Below are positions 17,199-24,056 of a DNA stretch of 64,000 nucleotides, one piece after another. Numbering within the stretch: the stretch's first letter is position 1; the number at the start of each line of letters is the position of its first letter. The DNA lies in the NCBI GenBank assembly GCA_963830205.1, contig CAWHLP010000039.1:1-64000 (forward strand). Direction: 5' to 3'. The position numbers and the translations under genes were made by a program. The notes below the pieces were generated by a model, which was not told where the DNA came from, searched no databases, and saw only the letters and a list, made by a program, of their open reading frames with translations. This DNA comes from CAVSRC01 sp963830205. GTDB lineage: Bacteria > Pseudomonadota > Alphaproteobacteria > Rhizobiales > Kaistiaceae.

Positions 17199-17453
17199 AT
17201 GCTTGAAGAAGCCATCATTGCGAACGATCGGGTCGAGGTATTGCCCGATGGCACGATCCAGGTGCGCGAGGCGACCGTCATCATGCGCGACGGCGTCAGG
17301 GACGAGACGTTTCCGCCGCGCTACCACCGCTACTTTTTGGCGCCAGGCGCCGACCTGACCGGCAGGCATCCGCAGATCGTCGCCGTGGCACAGGCAGTGT
17401 GGACGGACGAGGTGATCGCTGCCTATGCGGCGAACCAGGCCGCCGAAGCATAG
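17199..17453 (+). CDS. Hypothetical 84-residue protein of the tail region
   Basis: A small acidic protein (LEEAIIANDRVEVLPDGTIQ, RYHRYFLAPGADLTGRHPQI). The start is preceded by GAACGAGGAACAG. Proteins of this pattern, with a DG-containing N-terminal strand and an YHR-F-APG motif, follow tail-fibre genes in many phages. I know no function. It lies in line between the DUF2793 gene and the endolysin. Confidence 0.8.
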   Translation: MLEEAIIANDRVEVLPDGTIQVREATVIMRDGVRDETFPPRYHRYFLAPGADLTGRHPQIVAVAQAVWTDEVIAAYAANQAAEA

Positions 17454-17518
17454 CGGCCGCAGACTGAATGCGGCGGGCAGCGCTCCCGCCATCGCGATCC
17501 CCAAACGAGACACGACCG

Positions 17519-18454
17519 ATGACCGATGTAACGACGGCTTCGCCGGCGCTGGTTCCGTTCACGGCGCGCTTCGAGGGCACGGTGCACCGCGCTTATCGCG
17601 ACGCCGGCGGCGTGATCACCATCGGTGATGGCTTCACCAACCTGTCGAAGGTCTTTGCTGCCTATTGGCAGCAGACCCGCGGCCACGCGCTGAAGCTGGG
17701 CGACACGATCAGCGATGCCGAATGCGCGCGGCTGCTCGGCAGACTGCTCGCCGAGGAATACGCGCCGCCGGTGGCCAAACGCTTCGCCGGCGCTGGGCTT
17801 CGGCAGAACCAATTCGATGCGGCCACCGACGTCAGCTTCAACTGCGGACCCGGCGCGCTGAAATGGAGCTGGGCGACGGCGCTCGCGGCGCTGGCGATCG
17901 ACAAGGCCGCCGCGCGATTGCGGGTGACGGCGGTCACCGCCGGCGGGCGCCGGCTGCAAGGACTGGAGCGTCGGCGCGCGGCCGAAGCGACGCTCCTGGA
18001 AAGCGGCGACTATGGCGCAGAGCGGCAATCGTCAGTCGGCAGTGGGCAGTCGGCGGAGGAGGTGAGGACCTATCAGAGCCAGCTCGCCGCGCTCGGCCTC
18101 TATGCCGGCGCCATCGACGGCCAGGCCGGCAAGGGCAGCCTCACCGAGGGCGCGGTGATGAACTTCCAGCGCGCCAACGATCTTGTGGTCGACGGGATCG
18201 TCGGGCCGGCGACGCGCGCGGCTCTCGCCCGCGCGCTCGCAGCCAGGACGGCGGGGCAGGTGACCGGCGGCAGCGCCGCCACCGCCGGAGCCGCCGGCGG
18301 CGGAGCGGACCTCGCCCAGCACGCCGCAGCGCTCGACTGGCACACGCTGCTCTCCGCCGGAATCGCGGCGCTTGCCGTCGCGGCACTCGTCTTCGCCGGC
18401 TTCATGCTGTGGCGCTATCGCGGCGTGATCCTGAGACGGCGGACGGCAGCGTGA
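17519..18454 (+). CDS. GH24 endolysin with peptidoglycan-binding domain and C-terminal membrane anchor
   Basis: A 311-residue phage-type lysozyme. Residues about 10-165 form the GH24 domain, with the T4-like triad E19-x8-D28-x5-T34 (FEGTVHRAYRDAGGVITIG). Residues 168-180 are a translated heptad repeat (18022-18056) that sits exactly at the domain linker. Residues about 181-243 are a PG_binding_1 domain (YQSQLAALGLYAGAIDGQAG). A hydrophobic segment near residues 281-302 (SAGIAALAVAALVFAGFMLW) followed by RYRGVILRRR looks like a C-terminal anchor. It would lyse the host to release particles and is followed by holin-like genes. Confidence 0.88.
   Translation: MTDVTTASPALVPFTARFEGTVHRAYRDAGGVITIGDGFTNLSKVFAAYWQQTRGHALKLGDTISDAECARLLGRLLAEEYAPPVAKRFAGAGLRQNQFDAATDVSFNCGPGALKWSWATALAALAIDKAAARLRVTAVTAGGRRLQGLERRRAAEATLLESGDYGAERQSSVGSGQSAEEVRTYQSQLAALGLYAGAIDGQAGKGSLTEGAVMNFQRANDLVVDGIVGPATRAALARALAARTAGQVTGGSAATAGAAGGGADLAQHAAALDWHTLLSAGIAALAVAALVFAGFMLWRYRGVILRRRTAA
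18022..18056. repeat. Heptad repeat cluster inside the endolysin gene
   Basis: About five CGGCA[AG]T-type units (GTCAGTCGGCAGTGGGCAGT in the centre) without the palindromic modules. It is translated in frame as part of the linker. Confidence 0.8.
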
Positions 18455-18490
18455 CGGCCGGCAGATACGTCTGAAGATGGCCGTGGCGTT

Positions 18491-18609
18491 TCTCCCTCCC
18501 CTGAAAGGGGAGGGTCGCCGCGCAGCGGCGGGGAGGGGTCGCCATCGATGTGCGCCCGACCCCCACCGACCGGGCTCCGCCCGGCCACCTCCCCCTTTCA
18601 GGGGGAGGA
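18491..18609. repeat. Composite repeat (family A) between endolysin and holin-like gene
   Basis: Module 1 (CTCCCCTGAAAGGGGAG, CCGCGCAGCGG), a spacer including GCCATCGATGTGCGCC, and a variant of module 2 (CCGGGCTCCGCCCGG, CTCCCCCTTTCAGGGGGAG). No heptad arms. Confidence 0.85.
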
Positions 18610-18664
18610 AAAAGAACAGCACGTTGGCTCGTTCGGCACCCACACAATCCCAACGGAGTTTCCC

Positions 18665-18859
18665 ATGACCCTATTCAAGGGCTGGCGGACGCTGGCCGCC
18701 AACGGCGTGATCGTGCTCGCCGGCGTGCTCGCTTATCTCGATACGGCGGGGCTGCGCGACCTGTTGCCGCCGCGCTATGCCTGGGTGCCGATCGCGCTGG
18801 GCGCGCTCAACGTGGCGCTTCGCCTGATCACCACCACCCCGGTCGGGAGCGGACGCTGA
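18665..18859 (+). CDS. Small membrane protein, holin-like
   Basis: A 64-residue protein with two hydrophobic stretches (NGVIVLAGVLAYLDTAGL and WVPIALGALNVALRLIT). Proteins of this pattern are common beside Rhizobiales endolysin genes, and a holin or holin-accessory role is inferred. The stop overlaps the next start codon (TGATG), so the two are translationally linked. Confidence 0.7.
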   Translation: MTLFKGWRTLAANGVIVLAGVLAYLDTAGLRDLLPPRYAWVPIALGALNVALRLITTTPVGSGR

Positions 18860-19272
18860 TGCTGGCCTGGATCGTCGGGGTTGCGCTCAAGCTCGCCTCG
18901 TCCGGCCTCATCGACAAGGTGATGGCCGGCCTGAAGGCGCAAGCCGACAGCGCGGTCGAGCGCGACAAGGTCACGGCCGAGGTCGCGATCGCCCACATCA
19001 ATGCCGAGCTCAGCCGCCGGCAGGCCCAGCGCGATGTGCTGATCGCCGAGCAGGGCAGGGCGGTGACCGCCCTGATGCGCCCGGCCTTCGCCTATCCGCT
19101 GGCGGTCTACTATGCGGCGGTCATCGCCAACTCGCTCTTCCATTTCACCTGGAACGTGGCGGCTTTGCCGGCTCCGATCGGTGACTGGTCCGGCTGGATC
19201 ATTTCTGCGATCTTCCTGTCGGAGAGCGGCGAGCGGATCACCCGCACCATCGTCGGGCGGCGGGGCGGGTGA
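18859..19272 (+). CDS. Putative holin (3-TM family)
   Basis: A 137-residue protein resembling the 'putative 3TM holin' family: an N-terminal hydrophobic helix (LAWIVGVALKLASSGL), a charged coiled-coil middle (DKVTAEVAIAHINAELSRRQ) and two C-terminal membrane segments around FAYPLAVYYAAVIANSLFHF and IISAIFLSESGERITRTI. It is last of the phage-like block. Holin function would be inner-membrane permeabilisation giving the endolysin access to the wall. Confidence 0.75.
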   Translation: MLAWIVGVALKLASSGLIDKVMAGLKAQADSAVERDKVTAEVAIAHINAELSRRQAQRDVLIAEQGRAVTALMRPAFAYPLAVYYAAVIANSLFHFTWNVAALPAPIGDWSGWIISAIFLSESGERITRTIVGRRGG

Positions 19273-19348
19273 GCGTTGTTCTCTGTCATTACGGCAATTC
19301 TGCCCGTATTCAGGGCATGTTCATCTGAAGGCAGCTATTCCGGGCGCC

Positions 19349-19636
19349 ATGTTGGCTAGGATCCTCCGGGGCCTGATCGTTGGCTTCACCATGATGGCGG
19401 GCGTGGCAACGGCCGCGCTGCCGGCCTATGCCGGCGGTGCCTGCCTGCCGCCGAGCCAGGCGCCCCGGGGCCTGTCCGATTTCCTGCCCCTGATCCGTGC
19501 CATGACCAACGGCGGCGTTGTCGTCAGCGCCTGCCTGATGCAGGCCGGCGGCGGCCTCATCTATGAGATCAAGGTGCAGATCGGCGGCCGGGTGGTGACC
19601 CTGCGCCTCGATGCGGCCACGGGCGCACCACGCTAG
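19349..19636 (+). CDS. Small exported protein upstream of the FeuP-like regulator (possible FeuN)
   Basis: A 95-residue protein with a signal peptide (RILRGLIVGFTMMAGVATAA, cleavage after AYA) and a mature part with two Cys residues and a PepSY-like end (GGGLIYEIKVQIGGRVVTLR). It lies 12 bases before the FeuP-like gene. In Sinorhizobium meliloti a small periplasmic protein, FeuN, is encoded next to feuPQ and restrains the FeuQ sensor. Position, size and export fit that role, but I cannot confirm sequence identity. Confidence 0.75.
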   Translation: MLARILRGLIVGFTMMAGVATAALPAYAGGACLPPSQAPRGLSDFLPLIRAMTNGGVVVSACLMQAGGGLIYEIKVQIGGRVVTLRLDAATGAPR

Positions 19637-19648
19637 GCGGAGAGGGCG

Positions 19649-20320
19649 ATGCGGGTTCTTGTTGTCGAGGACGATGCCGATCTCAACCGGCAGCTCGCGG
19701 AAGCGCTGAAGGAGGCGGGTTACGCCGTCGACAGCGCATTCGACGGCGAGGAGGGGCACTTCCTCGGCGACACCGAACCCTATGACATGGTCGTCCTCGA
19801 CATCGGCCTGCCGGTGCTCGACGGCATCTCCGTGCTGGAGAAATGGCGCCGCGACGGCCGCAAGATGCCGGTGCTGATCCTCACCGCCCGCGACCGCTGG
19901 AGCGACAAGGTGCAGGGCATCGATGCCGGCGCCGACGACTACGTCGCCAAGCCTTTTCACATCGAGGAGGTGCTCGCCCGCGTACGCGCTCTGGTGCGCC
20001 GCTCCAGCGGCCATGCCTCCAACGAGATCGAGTGCGGCCCCGTGCGCCTCGACAGCCGCGCCGGGCGCGTCACCGTCGACGGCAACCCGGTCAAGCTCAC
20101 CTCCCACGAATACCGCGTGCTCGAATACCTCATGCACCACCGCGACCGGGTGGTCTCGCGCAGCGAGCTGATCGAGCACCTCTACGACCAGGATTTCGAC
20201 CGCGATTCCAACACCATCGAGGTCTTCGTCGGCCGGCTGCGCAAGAAGATCTCCGCCGACATCATCGAAACCGTGCGCGGGCTCGGCTACCGCATCGTCG
20301 AGCCGGGCCATGCGGATTAA
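19649..20320 (+). CDS. feuP: OmpR/PhoP-type response regulator, FeuP-like
   Basis: A 223-residue response regulator. The receiver domain has the acidic pair in VEDDAD, phosphoacceptor D51 (VVLDIGLP) and the Lys of DYVAKPF. The C-terminal winged helix ends RLRKKISADIIETVRGLGYR. The sequence is of the PhoP/FeuP class. In rhizobia FeuP controls osmoadaptation and cyclic glucan export, and lies upstream of the cytochrome c maturation genes as here. It overlaps the kinase gene by 11 bases. Confidence 0.88.
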   Translation: MRVLVVEDDADLNRQLAEALKEAGYAVDSAFDGEEGHFLGDTEPYDMVVLDIGLPVLDGISVLEKWRRDGRKMPVLILTARDRWSDKVQGIDAGADDYVAKPFHIEEVLARVRALVRRSSGHASNEIECGPVRLDSRAGRVTVDGNPVKLTSHEYRVLEYLMHHRDRVVSRSELIEHLYDQDFDRDSNTIEVFVGRLRKKISADIIETVRGLGYRIVEPGHAD

Positions 20321-21680
20321 CTCGCTTGCCGGACGCCTGACCGCCGCGGCCACGCTGTGGGCCGTGGTGGCGCTCGTCGCCGCCGGCCTGATCCTCACCT
20401 CCCTCTATCGCGCCACCGTCGAGAACGCCTTCGACCAGCGGCTCAACGTCTATCTGCGCACGCTCGTCGGCAGCCTTTCCGCCGAGGACCCCACGCAGCC
20501 TTTCAGCGACCCCGGCAATCTCGGCGAGCAGCGCTTCGAGCTGCTCTATTCCGGCTGGTACTGGCAGGTACGCGATGCCGGCACCCACAAGGTGATCCTC
20601 GCCTCCGGCTCGCTCTTCTCCGACACCATCGACATTGCCAAGGGAACCGGCGTCAAGGTCGAGAACGACGTGCGCTCCGGCGCGCTCGCCGGCCCCGACA
20701 AGCAGTCGCTGCGCTTCCTTGCCAGCACCGTCACCTTCGAGAAGCGCCCGCCGGTGACCCTGGTGGTCGCCGGCGACGCCGGCGAGCTCAACAATCAGGT
20801 CGCCGGCTTCGGCACCAGCGTGGCCATCACGCTTGCCGTCTTCGGCATCGGGCTGATCGCCGCCACCGTCATCCAGATCCGCTGGGGACTGAGGCCGCTC
20901 GACCGCGTGCGCCAGGCGCTGAGCGAGCTCAGAAGCGGCACAGAGACCCGCGTCGAAGGCACGTTCCCCGCTGAAATCTCTCCGCTGGTCAAGGAGTTGA
21001 ACGCGGTCCTTGAATCAAATCAGGAGGTTGTCGACCGCGCCCGCACCCAGGTCGGCAATCTCGCCCATGCCCTCAAGACGCCGCTCAGCGTCGTCATCAA
21101 CGAGGCGCGGGCGAATCGCGACCCGGCCTCGATCAAGATCGTCGAGCAGACCGAGCTGATGCGCCGGCAGGTCAACCACTACCTCGACCGCGCCCGCATC
21201 GCCGCCCAGAGCGACGTCATCGGCGTGGTGACCGAGGTCGAGCCGGTGGTCGACCGGCTGGTGCGGGTGATGAGCCGCCTCTATGACGAGCGCGGCATCA
21301 AGCTGATCAGTGACGTGCCCGACGGTGCCCGCTTCCGCGGCGAGCAGCAGGATTTCGAGGAGATCGTCGGCAACCTGGTCGACAACGCCTGCAAATGGGC
21401 GAGGACCAAGGTTGCGGTGACGGCGAGCTATCACGCGCCCGACGGTCCCGACGATCCCGGCAGCCTGGAGTTGCACATCGACGACGACGGACCCGGCCTG
21501 ACCGCCGGCGAGATCGCGGAAGTGACCGCGCGCGGCCACCGGCTGGACGAAACCAAGCCGGGGTCCGGGCTGGGGCTCTCCATCGTCAGCGACCTGGTCA
21601 CCATGTACCGCGGCAAGCTGAGCCTCGACCGCGCCCGCATGGGCGGCCTGTGCGCCATCGTGGAGCTGCCCGCGGCATGA
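20310..21680 (+). CDS. feuQ: Sensor histidine kinase, FeuQ/PhoQ-like
   Basis: A 456-residue inner-membrane kinase: a first membrane helix (about residues 10-30), a periplasmic domain of about 130 residues (YSGWYWQVRDAGTHKVILAS), a second helix (ITLAVFGIGLIAATVIQI), HAMP, the phosphoacceptor His in NLAHALKTPLSVVINEA, and an ATP-binding domain with DNACKWA, DDDGPG and GSGLGLSIV. It is the partner of the overlapping FeuP-like regulator. Confidence 0.88.
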   Translation: MRINSLAGRLTAAATLWAVVALVAAGLILTSLYRATVENAFDQRLNVYLRTLVGSLSAEDPTQPFSDPGNLGEQRFELLYSGWYWQVRDAGTHKVILASGSLFSDTIDIAKGTGVKVENDVRSGALAGPDKQSLRFLASTVTFEKRPPVTLVVAGDAGELNNQVAGFGTSVAITLAVFGIGLIAATVIQIRWGLRPLDRVRQALSELRSGTETRVEGTFPAEISPLVKELNAVLESNQEVVDRARTQVGNLAHALKTPLSVVINEARANRDPASIKIVEQTELMRRQVNHYLDRARIAAQSDVIGVVTEVEPVVDRLVRVMSRLYDERGIKLISDVPDGARFRGEQQDFEEIVGNLVDNACKWARTKVAVTASYHAPDGPDDPGSLELHIDDDGPGLTAGEIAEVTARGHRLDETKPGSGLGLSIVSDLVTMYRGKLSLDRARMGGLCAIVELPAA

Positions 21681-21766
21681 GGGGGGAATTGCCAAAACGT
21701 CTCATTTCCGCCATTGGCAGGTGGAAGGATCGCGTCAAGCCGGGCAAGGGGACTGGAGCAGGCCGG

Positions 21767-22165
21767 ATGGACCGTGTGCATCGCGTCGCGTTCGTCGGGC
21801 TGGCGCTCGCGCTTGCCGGCTGCGCCAATTCCAAGATGACGATGGGCTCGATCGCCGGCCGTTCGCCGCACATGGTGGGCGGTCTGGTCGGCACCACCGT
21901 CGGCAAGAGCCTCAACGGCATCGATCGCGGCCGGGCGCTCGCCGCCGAATACCGCGCGCTGGAATACGGCCGCGCCGGCGCCACCACCCCGTGGAGCGAC
22001 AGCCTCACCGGCCGTTACGGCGAGGTCGTGCCCGGCGCTTCCTACCGGGTCAACGACACCACCTGCCGGGAATACACTCATGTGGTCGTCGCCGACGGCC
22101 ACTCGGAAACCGGCCGCGGCACCGCCTGCCGCACTGCCGACGGCAACTGGCAGACGGTGAGTTGA
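21767..22165 (+). CDS. Surface-antigen-type lipoprotein
   Basis: A 132-residue lipoprotein. The signal peptide ends in the lipobox LAGC (Cys near residue 18), and a short Gly-containing stretch follows (MVGGLVGTTVGKSLNGIDRG). The C-terminal half matches the RT0821/Lpp0805 surface-protein pattern (CREYTHVVVADGHSETGRG, TACRTADGNWQ). The start at 21767 is chosen so that the signal peptide begins properly. An upstream in-frame ATG overlapping the kinase stop (21677) would add 30 charged residues. The role is probably in the outer membrane. Confidence 0.82.
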   Translation: MDRVHRVAFVGLALALAGCANSKMTMGSIAGRSPHMVGGLVGTTVGKSLNGIDRGRALAAEYRALEYGRAGATTPWSDSLTGRYGEVVPGASYRVNDTTCREYTHVVVADGHSETGRGTACRTADGNWQTVS

Positions 22166-22229
22166 AAGGGCTTTCGCGACACTTTGTCCGCAGGTAAGCC
22201 TCCGTGCCAAGGATATTGACCGTCCCACA

Positions 22230-23375
22230 ATGATGATTGGTCTCTGGATCGCCATGGCCGTTCTCGCGGCCGCCACCTCCCTGTCGGTGCTGGCGCCGCT
22301 CTATCGCGCTTCGCGCGCCGCCCGCTCGGAGCGCGGCCAGGCGCTGGCGATCTATCGCGACCAGCTCGGCGAGGTGGAGCGCGACCTCGACCGCGGTGTC
22401 ATCGGCGCGACCGAGGCCGAGGCCGCGCGCACCGAGATCTCCCGCCGGCTGCTCCGCACCGGCCAGGAAACGGAAGCGGACACCGCCACTGCGGGCATGA
22501 CGAACGCGCGTCGGATCGCCGCCGTCGCCATGGTCGCCATGCCGCTGGTGGCGCTTCTCTTCTATCTCTTCATCGGCTCGCCGGAGATGCCGGGCGAGCC
22601 GCTCCAGGCGCGGCTCAATGCGCCCACCGACCAGCAGGACGTTCCCACCCTGGTCGCCCGCATCGAGGCCCATCTTGCCGCCGACCCGGAGGACGGCAAG
22701 GGCTGGCAGATCCTGGCTCCGGTTTATCAGCGCCTCGGCCGCTACGACGATGCGGTCAAGGCCTATGAGAACGTCGTCCGGCTGGTCGGGTCCACGGCCG
22801 ACACCGAATCGGACCTTGGCGAGGCGCTGGTGAGCGCCAATGGCGGGACCGTGACGGCCACGGCGCGGGCCGCCTTCGAGCAGGCGGCGAAGCTCGATGC
22901 GACGGCGGTGCGCCCGCGCTTCTACCTGGCGCTGGCGCTCGGCCAGGAGGGCAAGACGGACGAGGCGATCGCCGCCTGGAAGGCGCTGCTCGCCGATGCG
23001 CCCAAGACGGCGCCCTGGGTGGGTGTCGCCAGTGCCGAACTCGCCAGGCTCCAAGGCGCTTCGACGGCGGCTGCGCCCGACGGTTCGGCGGCGCCGCCCG
23101 GACCGAGCCAAGCCGACGTCAAGGCGGCCGGCGAGATGTCGGCGGCCGACCGCATGGCCATGATCGAGGGGATGGTCGCCAAGCTGGCGGCGGAACTCGA
23201 TGCCAATCCCAATGACGGCGCCGGTTGGGCACGGCTGATCCGGTCCTATATGGTGCTTGGCAAGACCGACGACGCCAAGGCGGCGCTGGCCAAGGCGCGC
23301 ACGGCGCTGGCCGCCGATGCCACGGCTTTGGCGAGTGTCAACGAGGCGGCCAAGACTGCGGGAGTGCCGGAATGA
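22230..23375 (+). CDS. ccmI: Cytochrome c maturation protein CcmI (CycH)
   Basis: A 381-residue CcmI/CycH. It has an N-terminal membrane helix (GLWIAMAVLAAATSLSVLAP), a short cytoplasmic loop with YRDQLGEVERDLDRGVI (the family signature), a second helix (VAMPLVALLFYLFIGSP) and periplasmic TPR repeats (GWQILAPVYQRLGRYDDAVK; AGWARLIRSYMVLGKTDDAK). It holds apocytochrome c for haem ligation. It starts the ccmIEFH operon; the stop overlaps the ccmE start. Confidence 0.95.
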   Translation: MMIGLWIAMAVLAAATSLSVLAPLYRASRAARSERGQALAIYRDQLGEVERDLDRGVIGATEAEAARTEISRRLLRTGQETEADTATAGMTNARRIAAVAMVAMPLVALLFYLFIGSPEMPGEPLQARLNAPTDQQDVPTLVARIEAHLAADPEDGKGWQILAPVYQRLGRYDDAVKAYENVVRLVGSTADTESDLGEALVSANGGTVTATARAAFEQAAKLDATAVRPRFYLALALGQEGKTDEAIAAWKALLADAPKTAPWVGVASAELARLQGASTAAAPDGSAAPPGPSQADVKAAGEMSAADRMAMIEGMVAKLAAELDANPNDGAGWARLIRSYMVLGKTDDAKAALAKARTALAADATALASVNEAAKTAGVPE

Positions 23376-23872
23376 CCATGGTCGCGCCACGCCGGGCGGG
23401 GATGACGCGCAAGGGGCGGCGGCTGACGCTGATCGGCCTCGCCGGCATCGTCCTGGTGGTTGCCGCCGGGCTGATCCTCTATGCGCTCTCCGACAGAATC
23501 GTCTTCTTCAATTCGCCCAGCGACGTGGCCGCCGAAACGCTGCCGGCCGGAACCCGCATCCGCCTCGGCGGCATGGTCGAGGACGGCAGCCTCAAGAAGG
23601 GCGCCGACGGCAAGGTGAGCTTCATCGTCACCGACGGCTCGGCCTCGGTGCCGGTGACCTATACCGGCATCCTCCCCGACCTCTTCCGCGAAGGGCAGGG
23701 GGTGGTGACCGAGGGCGTGCTCACGCCTGAACGCACGCTCGATGCCGACACGGTGCTGGCCAAGCACGACGAGCGCTACATGCCCAAGGAAGTGGTCGAC
23801 GCGCTCAAGGCGCAAGGCCGCTGGGGCGAGACCAAGGAAAGTGTCGCAGCCAAGGCGGCCAACGCGAAATGA
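23372..23872 (+). CDS. ccmE: Haem chaperone CcmE
   Basis: A 166-residue CcmE (CycJ) that carries haem through the periplasm. It has a basic N-terminus, one membrane helix (LIGLAGIVLVVAAGLILYAL), an OB-fold (RIRLGGMVEDGSLKKGADGK) and the haem-binding His and Tyr motif LAKHDERYMPKEV. It overlaps ccmI by four bases (ATGA). A palindromic repeat of about 140 bp now separates it from ccmF. Confidence 0.95.
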   Translation: MTMVAPRRAGMTRKGRRLTLIGLAGIVLVVAAGLILYALSDRIVFFNSPSDVAAETLPAGTRIRLGGMVEDGSLKKGADGKVSFIVTDGSASVPVTYTGILPDLFREGQGVVTEGVLTPERTLDADTVLAKHDERYMPKEVVDALKAQGRWGETKESVAAKAANAK

Positions 23873-23907
23873 GGGGAGCTTCGATGCAGTGCCCTTGCCG
23901 TATTCGT

Positions 23908-24048
23908 CCCCTCTCCCTTTGCGGGAGAGGGACAGGGTGAGGGGTACTGGCATGGCCCGTCGGCACCCCCCTCTGAGCTCCGCCAGCGATTTTCGCGTTC
24001 CGCGAAAATCGGGCTCCGCTATTCTCCCCCGCAAGGGGGGAGAAGGGG
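23908..24048. repeat. Palindromic repeats between ccmE and ccmF
   Basis: Two elements in series: CTCTCCCTTTGCGGGAGAGG with CAGGGTGAGGGG, then CCCCCTCTGAGCTCCGCC, GATTTTCGCGTTCCGCGAAAATC and TCTCCCCCGCAAGGGGGGAGA. They end just before the ccmF start. A strong hairpin here could affect expression of ccmF relative to ccmIE. Confidence 0.8.
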
Positions 24049-24056
24049 CGATCGGC

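Noticed and set aside
796..19272. Complete inducible prophage
   Set aside because: No integrase, repressor, replication or terminase gene is visible, the tape measure is short, and the order matches RcGTA-type clusters. A GTA-like or derived locus fits better, though the lysis genes leave some doubt.
19273..19348. Possible attachment site or tRNA remnant at the right end of the phage-like block
   Set aside because: No tRNA-like cloverleaf or direct repeat matching the left end could be found by eye.
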